This document shows, piece after piece, positions 38,062-47,565 of a stretch of 64,000 nt of DNA. The translations under genes and the position numbers were made by a program. The first letter of the stretch is position 1. The number at the start of each line of letters is the position of its first letter. This DNA is from Rahnella laticis (lineage in GTDB: Bacteria > Pseudomonadota > Gammaproteobacteria > Enterobacterales > Enterobacteriaceae), in assembly GCF_015644585.1 (NCBI RefSeq), contig NZ_JADOBI010000001.1, positions 62,001 through 126,000 of the forward strand, read 5' to 3'. Under the pieces are notes generated by a model. The model was not told the origin of the DNA and did not search any database. It worked only from the letters and a program-made list of their open reading frames with translations.

Positions 38062-38897
38062 TGTCAGCGATGCTCGAAACCGATCCGCAAACGTTGCTCA
38101 ATGCCGCCACGCAGGGGCTGCAAATCCGCGATTTCAACGCCGGTTATCCGAAGCGCCCTGTGATCCGCAACCTGAACGTACCTATGCTGCCGCGTGGGAA
38201 AATCACCGTGCTGCTCGGGCCGAACGGCAGCGGGAAATCCACCTTGCTGCGTTCGCTGGCCGGGCTTAACCGGGCGGAAGGACAGTTGCTGCTCGACGGT
38301 CACGACTTAATGCCGATGCCGTTTGCCCGCCGTGCGGAGCAGGTGGTGTATCTGCCGCAAACGCTGCCAGCCGGTGTACATCTGCATGTGCTGGAATCCA
38401 TTATCGTGGCGCAGCGTGCTTCCGGCGGTAAAGGAAAAGCCTCTGAAGGCACGGACAGCGTGATGGCGCTGCTGCGTCAGCTTGGTATTGAACATCTGGC
38501 GCTGAGTTATCTGGATCAGCTTTCCGGCGGGCAGAAACAGCTGGTCGGGCTGGCGCAATCGCTGATCCGCCAGCCATCGCTGCTGCTGCTTGATGAACCG
38601 CTCAGCGCGCTCGATCTGAACTACCAGTTTCACGTGATGGATCTGGTGCGCAAGGAAACGCAAAAACGCAATATCGTGACCGTGGTGGTGGTGCATGACA
38701 TCAATATCGCGCTGCGCCACGGCGACCGCGTGCTGATGCTCAAGGACGGTAATCTGATTGCTGACGGCGAGCCGGAAGCGGTGATCACCCCGGAAAGTCT
38801 TGCGCGCGTTTACGGCGTGCGCGGGAGAATTGAACGCTGCTCGCAGGGAACGCCGCAGATCCTCATCGACGGACTGGTCAGCGACCCTTCGATTTAA
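38061..38897 (+). CDS. Iron-siderophore ABC transporter ATP-binding protein
   Basis: ABC ATPase of 278 aa of the FepC/FecE type: Walker A GPNGSGKST (about 53-61), Q-loop YLPQ, signature LSGGQKQL and Walker B LLLLDEP, then the switch histidine in VVHDIN. It energises uptake of the ferric siderophore through the preceding permease. Coupling to the permease gene is by a one-base stop/start overlap. 186 bp separate it from cirA, with a terminator-like hairpin near the end of that gap. Confidence 0.92.
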   Translation: MSAMLETDPQTLLNAATQGLQIRDFNAGYPKRPVIRNLNVPMLPRGKITVLLGPNGSGKSTLLRSLAGLNRAEGQLLLDGHDLMPMPFARRAEQVVYLPQTLPAGVHLHVLESIIVAQRASGGKGKASEGTDSVMALLRQLGIEHLALSYLDQLSGGQKQLVGLAQSLIRQPSLLLLDEPLSALDLNYQFHVMDLVRKETQKRNIVTVVVVHDINIALRHGDRVLMLKDGNLIADGEPEAVITPESLARVYGVRGRIERCSQGTPQILIDGLVSDPSI

Positions 38898-39036
38898 GTT
38901 CTGACGAAATAAAAACGGACGCAGCCAACGCAGCGGCGTCCGACTTTCACATTGTGAGCCTGAAACTAATAAAAACATCCTGATAAACCGGGCGGGTTTG
39001 TTCGCGCCGCGTTTACCGGTTTGACGGAATTTAATT

Positions 39037-39065
39037 ACAACGTCCCGCACCGGCGGGGTTGTTTT
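39037..39065 (+). terminator. Terminator-like hairpin in the cirA leader
   Basis: ACAAC-GT-CCCGC ACCG GCGGG-GTTGT forms a 10-bp stem with a 2-nt bulge and is followed by TTTA, only 18 bp before the cirA ATG and just before its GGAGAGAAG ribosome-binding site. It could end the ABC transcript or attenuate read-through into cirA. Confidence 0.5.
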
Positions 39066-39083
39066 ATCTCATGGAGAGAAGAA

Positions 39084-41057
39084 ATGGTTAAGGTCAAATT
39101 TACACCGGCGATCAAAGCCGGGCTGCTCGCTCAGTTGTTTGCCGCCGCGTGTCCTGCGATGGCAGAAGAGGTTTCTGAAGTGAAAGAAAAAGAAGACCAG
39201 ATGGTGGTGACGGCTTCCGCCATCCAGCAAAACCTCAAAGATGCGCCAGCCAGTATCAGCGTCATCACCCGCGAAGACCTGCAAAAAAAACCGGTTCAGA
39301 ACCTGAAAGATGTTCTGAAAGATGTGCCGGGCGTGCAAATCACCAATGAAAGCGACAACCGTCAGGGCGTCAGTATTCGCGGGCTGGGCAGCGGTTACAC
39401 CCTGATTCTGGTTGACGGCAAACGCGTGAATTCCCGCAACGCCGTATTCCGCCATAACGATTTCGATTTAAGCTGGATCCCGGCGGAATCAATCGAACGT
39501 ATCGAAGTGGTGCGCGGGCCGATGTCCTCACTTTATGGTTCCGATGCGCTGGGCGGCGTGGTGAACATCATCACCCGCAAAGTCGGCACCGCGTGGCACG
39601 GCACATTGAGCGCGGACACCACGGTTCAGGAACACCGCGATCGCGGCGACAGCGGCAACGGAAATTTCTTCGCCAGCGGCCCGCTGGTTGACGATCTGCT
39701 CGGCGTAAAAGTCTATGGCGCGCTGGGTAAACGTGAGAAAGATCAGGCCAGTTCCGCCAGCGGCAGCACCGGCCAGCCACGCATCGAAGGCTACACGTCG
39801 CGCAACGCCAATGTGGAATTCTCACTGACGCCAACCGAAGATCAGGATATGACGTTCGGCTACGGTATGGATCGTCAGGACAGAGATTCCGATACGCTGG
39901 ATAAAAACCGCATTGAGCGCGAAAACTACTCGCTGGGCCATAACGGGCGCTGGGGGCTGGCGAATACTGAACTGCGTTTCTACGGTGAAAATATCGAGAA
40001 CAAAAACGCTGAAACCATCACCTCGAAGAATAATTCCCTCGACGGCAAAGTGGTGATCCCGCTGGGGGATTACAACCAGTTCCTGACGTTCGGCGGTGAA
40101 TACCGTAACGATAAACTCGAAGATGGCGTCAACATGAAGAGCGGCGGCAGCACGCAGGCCAACCAGTACGCGCTGTTCCTCGAAGACGAATGGCGTATTT
40201 TCGAAAGCCTTGCGCTGACCGGCGGCGTGCGGATGGACGACCATGAAAACTACGGCGTCAACTGGAGCCCGCGTGCGTATCTGGTCTACAACGCCACCGA
40301 CACCGTTACGCTGAAAGGCGGCTGGGCATCGGCCTTCAAAGCGCCGTCCCTGTTACAGCTCAGCCCGGACTGGCAAAGTGCTTCCTGCCGCGGCAGTTGT
40401 AATGTGGTGGGCAGCAAAGACCTGAAAGCAGAAACCAGCGAAAGCGTGGAATTCGGCATGTACTACGCCGGTCAGGAAGGCTGGCTGGAAGATGTGAGCG
40501 CCAGCGCCACGGTTTTCCAGAACGATATCGACGACATGATCACCGTTATCCGCACCGCCAACCGCAATCTGGCGCCGACCTACGCGAACTTTGTCGGCTT
40601 TGATGCCAGCGGTAATCCGATCTTCCGTTACTACAACGTCAATAAAGCCCGCATCCGGGGTCTGGAAACCGAAGTCAGCCTGCCGGTTACCGACGTGCTG
40701 AACCTGAAGCTGAACTACACCTACAACGACGCGCGCGACCTGAGCAACGGCGGAAATAAACCGTTGTCCGAACTGCCATTCCACACCAGCAATGCCACGC
40801 TGGACTGGAAACCGTGGGATGCCTGGAGTTTCTACGTTTCCGCCAACTACAAAGGCAAAAGCCGCACTGTCACCGACGGTAACGCCACGCCGGGCGGATA
40901 CACCGTCTGGAACACCGGCGGTTCGTATCAGGTGAATAAAGCCGTGAAACTGCGGGCCGGGGTGCTGAACCTGACGGATAAAGACCTGAACCGGGATGAC
41001 TACAGTTATAACGAGGACGGACGCCGGTACTTTGCGGCTATCGACTACAGTTTCTGA
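39084..41057 (+). CDS. cirA: Catecholate siderophore receptor CirA
   Basis: TonB-dependent outer-membrane receptor of 657 aa that imports ferric catecholates (and serves as the colicin I receptor in E. coli). It has a signal peptide ending near AMA (residue 27), a TonB box DQMVVTAS, a plug domain ([19 protein letters not shown] to about residue 175) and a 22-strand barrel ending [10 protein letters not shown]. Identity with E. coli CirA is high across plug and barrel ([34 protein letters not shown]). The ATG at 39084 has a GGAGAGAAG site; the frame from 39021 is not used. It follows lysP as in E. coli, but with an ABC operon inserted between. Confidence 0.94.
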   Translation: MVKVKFTPAIKAGLLAQLFAAACPAMAEEVSEVKEKEDQMVVTASAIQQNLKDAPASISVITREDLQKKPVQNLKDVLKDVPGVQITNESDNRQGVSIRGLGSGYTLILVDGKRVNSRNAVFRHNDFDLSWIPAESIERIEVVRGPMSSLYGSDALGGVVNIITRKVGTAWHGTLSADTTVQEHRDRGDSGNGNFFASGPLVDDLLGVKVYGALGKREKDQASSASGSTGQPRIEGYTSRNANVEFSLTPTEDQDMTFGYGMDRQDRDSDTLDKNRIERENYSLGHNGRWGLANTELRFYGENIENKNAETITSKNNSLDGKVVIPLGDYNQFLTFGGEYRNDKLEDGVNMKSGGSTQANQYALFLEDEWRIFESLALTGGVRMDDHENYGVNWSPRAYLVYNATDTVTLKGGWASAFKAPSLLQLSPDWQSASCRGSCNVVGSKDLKAETSESVEFGMYYAGQEGWLEDVSASATVFQNDIDDMITVIRTANRNLAPTYANFVGFDASGNPIFRYYNVNKARIRGLETEVSLPVTDVLNLKLNYTYNDARDLSNGGNKPLSELPFHTSNATLDWKPWDAWSFYVSANYKGKSRTVTDGNATPGGYTVWNTGGSYQVNKAVKLRAGVLNLTDKDLNRDDYSYNEDGRRYFAAIDYSF

Positions 41058-41066
41058 TTGCAGGAG

Positions 41067-41089
41067 GCCGCTGCAAAAGCGGCTTTTTT
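41067..41089 (+). terminator. cirA terminator
   Basis: GCCGCT-GCAAA-AGCGGC followed by six T, 10 bp after the cirA stop. Confidence 0.88.
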
Positions 41090-41159
41090 CTCGCTTGCAG
41101 CGAGGGGCTCGGATTGAGGATATTTTTGGTATGTCGCTGGCCGCGAAGACTCTTAGGCT

Positions 41160-41816
41160 CTGACCGAGAAGGTTTCGGTTTTTCAATTGCAGTGATCGCT
41201 TAACTCAGGTCAAGACCTTGGGTTGCCACCCAAACCGGCCTCAAGGGTGGTCTTTCGCCACCACCCTTGAGAATCCCGGGCTCTTTAACTGCGCGCTACC
41301 GCTCGCTGGCTATGTTTCAGGTACCACATCTATTGCCGCAAAATCCCGCCGCTGCGCGGTACCCTCAGTTCGGGTTGCAAACCTCGCAAAAACACGCTCG
41401 TTTTTTCACCACTCCTTCGGCGTCATTTTTGAAAGCGGCTGGAGGCTTTTTCACTTTATCACTGTGGATTGGTTTGCTCCTCCCCCCCGTGAGAGGGGAA
41501 GGAGCAAATCAGAAACACCAGCATTTATCTCCCGAATTACTTAGTCATTGGCCGCTTTCAAAACGACGTTGAGTGAGAGGTGAGAAACAGCGAGAGTCTT
41601 TTTCCGAGCAGGTTCGAACCCGAAGCGAAAGGACCGCGTAGCGGCGGCGTTTGCGGCAATAGCAGGATTTTCTGAAACATAGCCAGCGAGCGGTAGCGCT
41701 TGTTGAAAAAAAGCGTGGGAGATCAAAGAGGGAGGCGCTTTCCTCCCTCTTTGGCGGTTTCGGTGCAGTGCTTCAAGTGATCACTGCTCGTGAGAAACCG
41801 AAACCTTCTCGGTCAG
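41160..41816. repeat. Long palindromic intergenic element, copy B
   Basis: A 657-bp non-coding element between convergent cirA and the acid phosphatase gene. The ends are inverted repeats (CTGACCGAGAAGGTTTCGG / CCGAAACCTTCTCGGTCAG, perfect over 19 bp). Inside, 41293-41320 and 41672-41699 form a perfect 28-bp inverted repeat. Most of the left half is thus the reverse complement of the right half. The centre holds a nested GC-rich hairpin repeat at 41473-41510. Sequence blocks are shared with copies A and C (CTCAGGTCAAGACCTTGGGTTGCCACCCAAACCGG region) in the same orientation. Confidence 0.85.
41473..41510. repeat. GC-rich REP-like hairpin nested in element B
   Basis: TTTGCTCCT ... AGGAGCAAA encloses a C-run and G-run (CCCCCCC / AGGGG), forming a stem of about 15 bp. 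The same unit recurs at 54287-54397 and 56883-56923. Confidence 0.75.
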
Positions 41817-41887
41817 CGATAAACCAAGTTATCTTCGATCTGAGCTTCCGGTGGAACCGGAAAAGTTTGCCAGCTTTCTAAAAGCGA

Positions 41888-42694
41888 TCACTTCCCGCTC
41901 CACGCCTTCAGATTCTGCTCTCTGACAGATAATTTCGCTTCCGGCGACAACTTATTGTAATCCTTCGCCAGACCGCTCTCCCAGTCGCCGTACAGCGGGT
42001 TCGGCAGAACGATATATTGGGTGCCGAACTGCTGATGGTTCTGGTTCACGAAGGCGCGGCGCTGTTCGTTGTTCTGATGATAAGTGGCGGATCCGAAGTC
42101 ATTCAGATTATCGCCCACGTATAAGACAACGTGATAACCGGCGGCTTTAACTGCGTCAAAACGAGCCTGTTTGTTGGAGGTATCGGAACTCAGCAGCACG
42201 GTTTTGTCGTTGGCGCCGGTGAAGCCCAGGCGGTTCATATTGTCGACGGTCGCGGCGTATTCGCTGGTTTTGCGGTTTGATACATAGAACATCGTGCCGC
42301 CGTGGGTATTCACGTAGTTGGCGAATTCAACAGCGCCCGGAACGGCGGTTGCCTGACGGGCTGCTGTCCATTGTGACCAGGTTTTACTGTCGAACGGTTT
42401 GTTCGCTTTGACCTGCCACGCGCTGTAAGCGCTGTTATCAAGCATAGTTTCATCAAGATCGACGATGACGGCTTTCTTTTGTCCCGCCAGTGGCTTGGCC
42501 TGGTCATACGCCATTTTTGCGGTGTTGAACGCCTGATAAGCCAGCGCCTGATATTCACCGGATTGCTGGAACCAGTTCAGCGCCATTACCGACTGATCGT
42601 TCAGTTTCTGCTGGGCATCCGGCTTTTGCTGCGCGCAGCCGGTGAGAGCCAGCATGATCAACGCACTGGTGGTGCAAAGCGAAATTTTATTCAT
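41888..42694 (-). CDS. 5'-nucleotidase / acid phosphatase, lipoprotein e(P4) family
   Basis: HAD-superfamily class C acid phosphatase of 268 aa, anchored by lipid at Cys20 (lipobox LTGC). The catalytic aspartates are in VIVDLDETMLDN (DxDxT), with Trp-rich YSAWQ and the later YVSNRK (motif II), KQARFDA lysine and GDNLNDF (motif IV). In Haemophilus the e(P4) protein dephosphorylates NMN and other nucleotides for uptake. Here a role in phosphate or nucleotide scavenging in the periplasm or outer membrane is likely. GGGATGACTA precedes the ATG. The gene is convergent with cirA across element B. Confidence 0.92.
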   Translation of the reverse strand: MNKISLCTTSALIMLALTGCAQQKPDAQQKLNDQSVMALNWFQQSGEYQALAYQAFNTAKMAYDQAKPLAGQKKAVIVDLDETMLDNSAYSAWQVKANKPFDSKTWSQWTAARQATAVPGAVEFANYVNTHGGTMFYVSNRKTSEYAATVDNMNRLGFTGANDKTVLLSSDTSNKQARFDAVKAAGYHVVLYVGDNLNDFGSATYHQNNEQRRAFVNQNHQQFGTQYIVLPNPLYGDWESGLAKDYNKLSPEAKLSVREQNLKAWSGK

Positions 42695-42821
42695 TAGTCA
42701 TCCCTATGCTTGTTAAGAAAGATTCGCATTCATGAAAATCGTTAAAACTGTAGCAGATTCAGCGGGGTGTGGAAGAGTTTATGACGATTAACGCGAGGCG
42801 TGCCGGAAAATGGCAGAAATG

Positions 42822-42846
42822 AAAAAAGCCGGAGGGTGAGTCCGGC
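42822..42846 (-). terminator. Porin gene terminator
   Basis: On the minus strand, GCCGGA-CTCACCC-TCCGGC is followed by six T. It lies 53 bp past the porin stop and upstream of the phosphatase gene. Confidence 0.85.
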
Positions 42847-42899
42847 CGAAAAAAATCAAAGACAGAGAAATAACAATGAGGGAGGATATTTGACTTAAA

Positions 42900-44009
42900 T
42901 CAGAACTGATAAACCAGACCGACAGCCGTCACGTCGTCGTTATTCAGAGCCAGTTTATTGTCGTCAGACAGTTGGTTGATTTTATAATCAACATACGCGG
43001 ACATGTTTTTGTTGAAATAATAAGTTGCCGCTACGTCAACATATTTAACCAGGTCTGCATCACCGATGTTTTCAATATCTTTCGCTTTAGTCTGAACATA
43101 ACCCAGTGACGGACGCAGGCCATTTTCAAACTGATATTGTGCAACAGCTTCGAAAGTTTGTGTTTTATTAGCGAAACCGCTGCCAGCAGGTGCGCCAGCA
43201 ATACCGCCAGGCACGGTAATAGCGATCATATTACGAGTTTCAGCATACATAGCGGCTAAATAAACACCGTTTGCATCGTATTTCATGCCGCCGGTCCAGG
43301 CGTCTGCTTTATCGCCTTTACCGTAAGTAGAATTGCTCTGGCCGGTTGTGCGGTCAGAAGAAGCATAAGCGCCACCGAAGCTCACGCCGGTATCACCCAG
43401 TGCGTAAGTGGTCGACAGGGCATAGCCGTCACCGTTTGCGGTGCTGCTGCTGCGGCCGTCGTTTTCGTTTTTGCCCTGGTACTGAACGGCAACGTTCAGA
43501 CCATCAACCAGGCCGAAGAAGCCGCGGTTACGGTAGGTTGCCACGCCGTTGGTGCGGCCAGTCATGAAGCGGTCAGCTTTGGTGTAACCGTCGCCGCCGA
43601 ACTCAGGGAACATATCGGTCCAGGCTTCAACATCGTACAGTGCGCCGTAGTTACGGCCATAGTCGATGGAACCGTATTGACCGAATTTCAAACCTGCAAA
43701 GCCCAGACGGGTTTTGGTACCGGTCGTGCTTGGCGTTTTGCTGTCAGATTCAGCGTGGTTCGCCATCACGTTGTATTCCCACTGGCCGTAACCGGTGATC
43801 AGATCATTAATTTGTGTCTGGCCTTTAAAACCGAAACGAATGTAACTCTGGTCACCGTCATTGCTGGCAGAATCAGAGAAATAATGCAGCCCTTTAACTT
43901 TACCGTACAGATCCAGTTTATTACCGTCTTTATTATAAACTTCCGCTGCGTGAGCTCCTGATGCAATCAGTAAACCAGGAATTAAAAGTGCCAGAATATT
44001 ACGTTTCAT
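42900..44009 (-). CDS. ompF: General porin, OmpF/OmpC type
   Basis: Trimeric outer-membrane porin of 369 aa for small hydrophilic solutes. It has a signal peptide [21 protein letters not shown], then [24 protein letters not shown] as in enteric porins. The constriction loop L3 carries [11 protein letters not shown]. The C-terminal strand ends AVGLVYQF with terminal Phe for BAM assembly. The ending [21 protein letters not shown] is closer to OmpF than OmpC, but the assignment among OmpF, OmpC and PhoE paralogues is not certain. AGGG lies nine bases before the ATG. It is not in the E. coli ompF neighbourhood (asnS-aspC). Confidence 0.9.
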   Translation of the reverse strand: MKRNILALLIPGLLIASGAHAAEVYNKDGNKLDLYGKVKGLHYFSDSASNDGDQSYIRFGFKGQTQINDLITGYGQWEYNVMANHAESDSKTPSTTGTKTRLGFAGLKFGQYGSIDYGRNYGALYDVEAWTDMFPEFGGDGYTKADRFMTGRTNGVATYRNRGFFGLVDGLNVAVQYQGKNENDGRSSSTANGDGYALSTTYALGDTGVSFGGAYASSDRTTGQSNSTYGKGDKADAWTGGMKYDANGVYLAAMYAETRNMIAITVPGGIAGAPAGSGFANKTQTFEAVAQYQFENGLRPSLGYVQTKAKDIENIGDADLVKYVDVAATYYFNKNMSAYVDYKINQLSDDNKLALNNDDVTAVGLVYQF

Positions 44010-44294
44010 GAATTTGTACCCTGCATTTTTTATTAAAAGCTTTTCTGGAAAGCTTTATATGAAGTCTTGTGGAAAGACGCTAATCATCATTTTTGCTATT
44101 CATTCCGCATTGGCTGGGAATTTTCTTAGCGAGGATTTTTTACCGTAGATTTGTGATCAATTTATGACAATCAGAAATGAACTTTTCTTTTTTTTACAAG
44201 TCCTCCACTTTTTATGCCGAATTATAAGGCGAATTTGGTCGTGATTTCGGGCTGCGCCGCAGGCGGGTCTGTGTGACAATAGACCCCAACATTC
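44010..44294. other. Divergent porin / dinG regulatory region
   Basis: 285 bp (312 bp to the dinG start) between the divergent porin and dinG genes. It is AT-rich near the porin side, where OmpR sites are expected from family knowledge, but I cannot assign them confidently by eye. No coding frame is supported. Confidence 0.5.
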
Positions 44295-44310
44295 CTGTCC
44301 CGACGTACAA
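44295..44310. promoter_or_regulatory. Possible LexA box upstream of dinG
   Basis: CTGT-N8-ACAA matches the SOS box ends CTGT-N8-ACAG at 7 of 8 positions, 12 bp before the dinG ATG. E. coli dinG is LexA-controlled, which supports the call. The GC-rich centre is atypical. Confidence 0.45.
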
Positions 44311-44321
44311 AAAAGAGATGC

Positions 44322-46496
44322 ATGGCGCTTTCCCCCGCAGTAAAAAATCAGATAAGCCAGTGGTATAAAGCCCTGCAACAGCAGATCCCGGATTTCATTC
44401 CCCGTGCTCCGCAACGCGAGATGATTGCGGAGGTGGCGAAAGTTTTCTCCGGTGATTCTGCCCGGCATCTGGCCATCGAGGCGCCGACCGGCGTCGGGAA
44501 AACGCTGTCCTATCTCATCCCTGGCATTGCCGTCAGTCGCGAAGAAGAAAAGCCGCTGATTGTCAGCACGGCCAACGTGGCGTTGCAGGATCAGATTTTC
44601 AGTAAAGATTTACCGCTGCTGAAAAAAATCATTCCCGACCTGAAATTTACCGGCGCTTTCGGTCGCGGGCGCTATGTTTGCCCGCGCAATCTGGCGGCGA
44701 TGAGCAATGAAAACGCGCAAGGCGATCTGGGATTATTTCTCGGCGATGAACTTGCGCCTTCCAGCGGTGAAGAACAGAAACTGTCAAAAACGCTGGAAAC
44801 TGCGCTCTCACGCTACGAGTGGGACGGTTTGCGCGATCACTACCAGAAAACCATCGACGATCCGTTGTGGATAAAAATAAGCACCGACAAAGCCAACTGC
44901 CTGAGCCGTAACTGTCACTATTTTCGCGAATGCCCGTATTTTGTGGCGCGAAAAGAGATTGAAAGCGCCGATGTGGTGGTCACCAACCATGCGCTGGTGA
45001 TGGCGGCGCTGGAATCTGAATCCGTGCTTCCGCCGGCCAAAGATTTGCTGCTGGTGCTCGACGAAGGCCACCATCTGCCGGAAGTCGCACGCGATGCGCT
45101 GGAAGTGGACGCCGAAATTACGGCCGTCTGGAACCACCTGCAACTGGACAATTTTGTGCGCCAGATTGAGCAGTGTCTGGCGCTGTTTACTCCGAAAAAT
45201 CCGCCACCGCTGACCAATCCCGAGCGCCTGCAAAATCACTGCGCGGAGATGCGCGAGCTGCTGTTGCTTATTGAACAATCGGTGAGCCAGTATCTGCCGC
45301 CGGACCAGCCGGAAGCCGAGTACCGTTTTGAGCTGGGCGCGTTGCCGCCTGAACTGACGGAGCAATGCAGCCGTCTGTTTAAGCTGACCGACGGGCTGCG
45401 CAGTCTGGCGGAATTCATGGTGAACGATCTCAGCGAAAAAACCGGCAAGCACGACATCATGCGTCTGCACCGGGCGATTTTGCACATGAGCCGCATGCAG
45501 GGTTATCTCGAAACCATGAGCAAACTGTGGCGGCTGGCGGCGCTGGATAAAGCGTCAAACGCGCCAATCGGCAAGTGGGTGACGCGTACATATTTTGATA
45601 ACCAGACGCATCTGGTGTTTCACTGCGCGGGTATCCGCGTCAGCGAACAGCTGGAAAAAATGCTGTGGCGCAAAGTGCCGCACGTGGTGGTGACGTCCGC
45701 GACGCTGCGTTCGCTCAACAGTTTCTCGCGCATTCAGGAAATGAGCGGGCTGAACGAAAAAGCGGGCGACCGTTTTGTCAGCCTCGATTCCCCGTTTAAT
45801 CACGTGACGCAGGGTAAACTGGTGATCCCGCAAATGACGCTTGAGCCGGTTCTGGCGAACGAAGCGGCGCATTTGCAGGAGATGGCAGATTTCTTCCGCA
45901 CTGAGCTGGCGAAAGGAAAACATACCGGTCAGCTGGTGTTGTTCGCCAGTAACCGCGCCCTGCAACAGTTCGTCTCACTGCTGCCGGATCTGCGTCTGAT
46001 GCTGCTGGTACAGGGCGATCAGCCGCGCTATCGTCTGGTCGAGGAGCACCGCAAACGTGTTTCTGCGGGTACCACCAGCGTGCTGATTGGTCTGCAATCC
46101 TTCGCCGAAGGGCTGGATCTGAAAGGCGAATTGCTGACGCAGGTGCATATTCATAAAATTGCGTTCCCGCCGGTGGACAGCCCGGTGATTCTGACGGAAG
46201 GCGAATGGCTGAAAACGCTGAAGCGTTACCCGTTTGAAGTGCAAAGTCTGCCGAGCGCGTCTTTCAACCTGATCCAGCAGGTCGGGCGATTGATCCGCAG
46301 CCATGAATGCACCGGCGAAATCGTGATTTACGACCGCCGCTTGCTGACCAAAAGCTACGGTTCGCGCCTGCTGGCGGCTTTGCCGGTGTTCCCGATTGAG
46401 CAACCTGAAATGCCCGCGCCGGGGTCGGTAAAACGTCCGGATCTCCTTAAAACCGCGAAAAAAGAGCCCGCCCGTCGTCGTACGCGCCGCCGGTGA
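44322..46496 (+). CDS. dinG: ATP-dependent DNA helicase DinG
   Basis: Superfamily 2, XPD-like 5'-3' helicase with an Fe-S cluster, 724 aa, acting on R-loops and replication-transcription conflicts. Walker A is EAPTGVGKT (53-61), the DEAH-like box is LDEGHH, and four cysteines at 120, 193, 198 and 204 hold the 4Fe-4S cluster, matching E. coli spacing. The C-terminal motor domain has VTSATLRSLNSFSR, GLQSFAEGLDLKG and QQVGRLIRS. The tail KKEPARRRTRRR is basic. ybiB follows at 61 bp, as in E. coli. Confidence 0.96.
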   Translation: MALSPAVKNQISQWYKALQQQIPDFIPRAPQREMIAEVAKVFSGDSARHLAIEAPTGVGKTLSYLIPGIAVSREEEKPLIVSTANVALQDQIFSKDLPLLKKIIPDLKFTGAFGRGRYVCPRNLAAMSNENAQGDLGLFLGDELAPSSGEEQKLSKTLETALSRYEWDGLRDHYQKTIDDPLWIKISTDKANCLSRNCHYFRECPYFVARKEIESADVVVTNHALVMAALESESVLPPAKDLLLVLDEGHHLPEVARDALEVDAEITAVWNHLQLDNFVRQIEQCLALFTPKNPPPLTNPERLQNHCAEMRELLLLIEQSVSQYLPPDQPEAEYRFELGALPPELTEQCSRLFKLTDGLRSLAEFMVNDLSEKTGKHDIMRLHRAILHMSRMQGYLETMSKLWRLAALDKASNAPIGKWVTRTYFDNQTHLVFHCAGIRVSEQLEKMLWRKVPHVVVTSATLRSLNSFSRIQEMSGLNEKAGDRFVSLDSPFNHVTQGKLVIPQMTLEPVLANEAAHLQEMADFFRTELAKGKHTGQLVLFASNRALQQFVSLLPDLRLMLLVQGDQPRYRLVEEHRKRVSAGTTSVLIGLQSFAEGLDLKGELLTQVHIHKIAFPPVDSPVILTEGEWLKTLKRYPFEVQSLPSASFNLIQQVGRLIRSHECTGEIVIYDRRLLTKSYGSRLLAALPVFPIEQPEMPAPGSVKRPDLLKTAKKEPARRRTRRR

Positions 46497-46557
46497 TTTT
46501 TCTCGCAGAGTCTTGTTTACCCTGAATAAGCAGTTGAACTGATAAGGTAACGGTACG

Positions 46558-47520
46558 ATGGATTACACCAAACTCATCAAAGAAGTCGGACGCGGAAAAA
46601 ACCATGCCCGCGATCTGGACCGGGAGCAGTCGCACGCGCTGTATCGCGAAATCCTCGCCGGTGACGTACCTGATTTACAGCTCGGCGCGTTGCTGATTGC
46701 GTTCCGTATCAAAGGCGAAGCCGAAGAAGAAATGCTCGGTTTTTACAGCGCGATGGAAGAGTTTGTGATGCGCCTTCAGGCACCGAAAAATCGCCCGCTG
46801 CCGGTGGTGATCCCGACCTATAACGGTGCGCGCAAACAGGCGAACCTCACGCCGCTGCTGGCGATTCTGCTCAGCCGTCTGGGTTTACCGGTGCTGGTTC
46901 ACGGTGTAGGCGAAGACCCGACGCGTATCACCAGCGCCGAGATTTTCCGCGCGCTGGGTATCGAAGCCGCCCGGTCTCAGGAACAAGCCCAGCAGCAACT
47001 TGACGCAGGCAACGCGCCGGTATTTGTGCCGGTTTCCGTTTTGTGTCCGCCCATTGAAAAACAGCTGGCCCTGCGCTGGCAGATGGGCGTTCGAAACAGC
47101 AGCCATACACTGGCAAAACTCATCACGCCATTTATCGGGCAGGATTCACTGCGTTTATCCAGCGTTTCTCACCCGGAATACGTGCAGCGCGTTTCCTCAT
47201 TTTTCCGCCAGATCGATGGCCGCGGCCTGCTCACGCAAGGCACCGAAGGCGAAGTGTACGCTAACCCGCAACGCTTCCCGCAGACGCACTTTATCGCCGG
47301 TGGCGAGCAAAGCGTTCTGGCTGAAAAGCAGGAATTTACGGATGCCGTTATCCCGGCCTCAAAAGACGTCGCAGCGACAGTGGCCTTTATTCAGGGATGC
47401 CTGAATGGCGAACGTGATATCCCGCAGGCGATCCTGATTCAGCTCGCGTGTTGTCTGGTGGGGAGTGGCGTTTCGGGGGATTTAGCGGAAGCGCTGATGA
47501 TCATAGAACAGGTGTTTTAA
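46558..47520 (+). CDS. ybiB: DNA-binding protein YbiB (TrpD2 family)
   Basis: 320 aa with an anthranilate phosphoribosyltransferase-like fold. It belongs to the TrpD2 group, which binds DNA without known transferase activity. The N-terminal helical domain (LIKEVGRGKNHARDLDREQS) is followed by the glycosyltransferase-type core with VIPTYNGARKQANLTPLLA and GVGEDPTRITSAEI. In E. coli ybiB is LexA-regulated together with dinG, and the same order is kept here, so the two probably form an SOS-linked unit. The ATG at 46558 follows AAGGTAACGGT. Confidence 0.93.
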   Translation: MDYTKLIKEVGRGKNHARDLDREQSHALYREILAGDVPDLQLGALLIAFRIKGEAEEEMLGFYSAMEEFVMRLQAPKNRPLPVVIPTYNGARKQANLTPLLAILLSRLGLPVLVHGVGEDPTRITSAEIFRALGIEAARSQEQAQQQLDAGNAPVFVPVSVLCPPIEKQLALRWQMGVRNSSHTLAKLITPFIGQDSLRLSSVSHPEYVQRVSSFFRQIDGRGLLTQGTEGEVYANPQRFPQTHFIAGGEQSVLAEKQEFTDAVIPASKDVAATVAFIQGCLNGERDIPQAILIQLACCLVGSGVSGDLAEALMIIEQVF

Positions 47521-47565
47521 TCCCAGACCGGGGATTAGAGGCGGTTTTCTCCCTTGCAGGGAGGG

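Noticed and set aside
44010-44294. OmpR binding sites or a micF-like RNA near the porin gene
   Set aside because: Expected from E. coli ompF biology, but I could not find motifs clear enough to place.
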